The position numbers and the translations under genes were made by a program. From the NCBI GenBank assembly GCA_020851885.1, contig JADZBW010000252.1, positions 1 through 7,792 of the forward strand: a DNA stretch of 7,792 nt. Reading direction: 5' to 3'. Shown in pieces: positions 6,701-7,792 of the stretch. The notes below the pieces were generated by a model. It saw only the letters and a program-made list of their open reading frames with translations, was not told where the DNA came from and searched no databases. The DNA comes from Fimbriimonadaceae bacterium (GTDB lineage: Bacteria > Armatimonadota > Fimbriimonadia > Fimbriimonadales > Fimbriimonadaceae). Position 1 is the stretch's first letter. Each line of letters starts with the position of its first letter.

Positions 6701-7146
6701 TACTTCTTCACCGCCGGCAATTCGTGTATCGAGTGGCAATGGACGCACTTGCTGTCTGGGTTGTGCGTCTTGGGGTCGATTTGGGGATACCAGGCTGGCC
6801 GAGAGACGATCATCGCATGACAGCGAGTGCAGTCCGCTCTCGTCGAAGGTACAAACGGCTTTGCCTTTTCCCAGTCTTCCGTGTGGGCCTTGGCTGCGCC
6901 GTGGCATGACTCGCAGTGAACGCCTTTCTTGACGTGAACCGTCGCTTCCGCCTTGTCTGGGTGGCATTCCATGCAAGCCTTCATGCCTGCGTGCTTCAAA
7001 GGAAACGAAGCAACGAGATCTGGCCCCTGCTTGCGATGGAAGCCGTCTTCAGCAAATCCTTCGGGGACAAGCTGTCCTCTAACAACTAAGAAAAGGCAGA
7101 CTAGTCCGCCAAAGACAAGTGATATTCGCGAAACCTGTGGTGCCAT
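6700..7146 (-). CDS. Tetrahaem cytochrome c subunit
   Basis: A 148-residue exported cytochrome with four CxxCH haem sites: C58-H62, C78-H82, C106-H110 and C134-H138. Candidate distal ligands include H52, H71, H88, H128 and H141. Residues 8-22 are hydrophobic and form a signal peptide or N-terminal anchor. The segment VPEGFAEDGFHR (27-38) and the spacing KHAG..AC..CH, CESCHG, RP..YPQIDP resemble tetrahaem cytochromes found next to Fe-S/NrfD pairs, such as Geobacter Cbc4-type complexes. The start at 7146 is preferred because AGAGGTGG lies just before it and the signal follows at once; the frame extends upstream to 7218 but that adds 24 residues ahead of the signal. It is the first gene of the unit and overlaps the Fe-S start by one base. 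Likely passes electrons from the quinone/Fe-S pair to a periplasmic or outer acceptor, or the reverse. Confidence 0.92.
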   Translation of the reverse strand: MAPQVSRISLVFGGLVCLFLVVRGQLVPEGFAEDGFHRKQGPDLVASFPLKHAGMKACMECHPDKAEATVHVKKGVHCESCHGAAKAHTEDWEKAKPFVPSTRADCTRCHAMIVSRPAWYPQIDPKTHNPDSKCVHCHSIHELPAVKK

Positions 7147-7688
7147 TTCCACCTCTCGTGTGAGTGAGGACCGCGTCAACGATTGGGCCCAACGGGTCCA
7201 ACCGTATCCTTGAACCACTTTCTACCATGGATACAAGCCAAGTCACCGTCTCGAATTCCGTGTCATGAAATCTGACCACAAGGACAGAGAACGGACAAGC
7301 GTCGACCGCCCGAGCGATCTGGATATTCGTGCATATTTGAATTCAAAATCGTCCTTAGGGCGGCAATCTGCGGTCCAAGCAGGTCATCGATTCCCGGATA
7401 ACGCGTCGCCGATTGGCAGAATGGGCTCCTTGTGTCGCGCTCGATGACTGTGCCACACTCGAACAGCAACGCACTACGTGGCCGAGGTTGGCCCAGATGA
7501 CGCAAAAACTGCACGGACTAATCGAGTACACCGCCAGCAAGTTTGGACATGTAGCCGATCACTCTGTTTCTGCATCTCTGGTCCGTCGATCCCAATTCCC
7601 TACCTCCGAAGACCCTACGGAGCTTAGTCTTTCTAGTGTCTTGGAACCACATTCAGCCCACTTGCCGATGCCCTCGTTCTCGATGGGT
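7147..7688. other. Long upstream region with no convincing gene; two palindromes
   Basis: This ~540-nt stretch lies upstream of the tetrahaem cytochrome and should hold its promoter. Two perfect palindromes are seen: TTGGGCCCAA (7183-7192), 37 nt before the cytochrome start codon, and TTTGAATTCAAA (7336-7347). Either could be a dimeric regulator site, but neither matches a known operator closely. No clear -35/-10 pair, tRNA or terminator was recognised. Several short frames overlap on both strands without signals of real coding. Confidence 0.4.
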
Positions 7689-7792
7689 TCAGGGCACGAA
7701 CGGGTTGATTCCAAGGTATTTCTTCAGGGCATAGGGAAGGCGCTCGGCGCGCGGGCGAATGCGGTCACTCCGACCAATCGTCGGATTCATCA
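7689..7792 (-). CDS. C-terminal end of an unidentified gene, cut by the window end
   Basis: The - strand is open from the window edge to a TGA at 7689-7691, giving 33 residues that end in RAERLPYALKKYLGINPFVP. About 70 percent of third codon positions are G or C, as expected for coding sequence here, and the peptide looks like a real C-terminus. The fragment is too short to name. No clear terminator follows it. It shares orientation with the cytochrome unit but is more than 500 nt from it, so co-transcription is doubtful. A + strand frame overlaps it (open from 7359, with an ATG at 7497) and is judged less likely because its third positions show no bias. Confidence 0.45.
   Translation of the reverse strand, partial: MNPTIGRSDRIRPRAERLPYALKKYLGINPFVP

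Noticed and set aside
5903..6976. A 357-residue Fe-S protein starting at 6976
   Set aside because: The extension lies over the tetrahaem cytochrome coding frame, and the ATG at 6700 puts a Tat signal at the N-terminus with a TAATG overlap.
7147..7688. tRNA, riboswitch or CRISPR in the long non-coding stretch
   Set aside because: I found no cloverleaf-like pairing, no regularly spaced repeats and no recognised aptamer core; a covariance-model scan was not possible here.
7497..7792. A + strand gene starting at 7497 and running off the window
   Set aside because: It has a possible ribosome binding site, but no third-position bias, no recognisable motif, and it overlaps a more gene-like - strand C-terminus. 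Kept only as a low-interest finding.

Overview
The window looks like a piece of a Gram-negative-type (diderm) bacterial chromosome from a non-proteobacterial lineage. The best guess is Armatimonadota (Fimbriimonas-like). The main clue is the prepilin-like protein at 3253-3951, whose N-terminus (KKAFTL.EILVVIAIL..., LLMPVF, ...YPP, FADGHVK) has the pattern expanded in Armatimonadota and Planctomycetota. System I cytochrome c maturation (CcmF) and several c-type cytochromes point to a respiratory organism. The taxonomic call is inference from motifs, not from a search.

Left part, + strand (1-2029): the C-terminal two thirds of CcmF, the haem-ligation subunit of cytochrome c maturation, is cut by the window start just inside its tryptophan-rich haem motif. 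A small secreted monohaem cytochrome with an EF-hand-like calcium loop follows, and the unit closes with a strong intrinsic terminator.

Middle part, - strand (2211-4405): a three-gene cassette of exported or surface proteins. In transcription order these are a small Cys-rich secreted protein, a type IV prepilin-like protein, and a C-terminally membrane-anchored protein of unknown function. The first gene has its signal peptide and its mature domain in different frames. The third has its signal peptide separated from its mature domain by one in-frame amber codon. A TTGACA box followed by a run of nine G lies just upstream of the cassette, which resembles a slippage-prone, phase-variable promoter. 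This cassette is the least ordinary part of the window.

Right part, - strand (4649-7146): a compact three-gene respiratory unit of tetrahaem cytochrome c, Tat-type ferredoxin with four [4Fe-4S] clusters, and NrfD/PsrC-type quinone-interacting membrane protein, ended by a hairpin terminator. The set matches the subunit make-up of Cbc4/NrfCD-like menaquinol:cytochrome modules with no molybdenum catalytic subunit visible. CcmF would supply haem attachment for both the tetrahaem and the monohaem cytochromes.

The last ~650 nt hold a long region with no convincing gene and, at the edge, what looks like the C-terminal end of another - strand gene.
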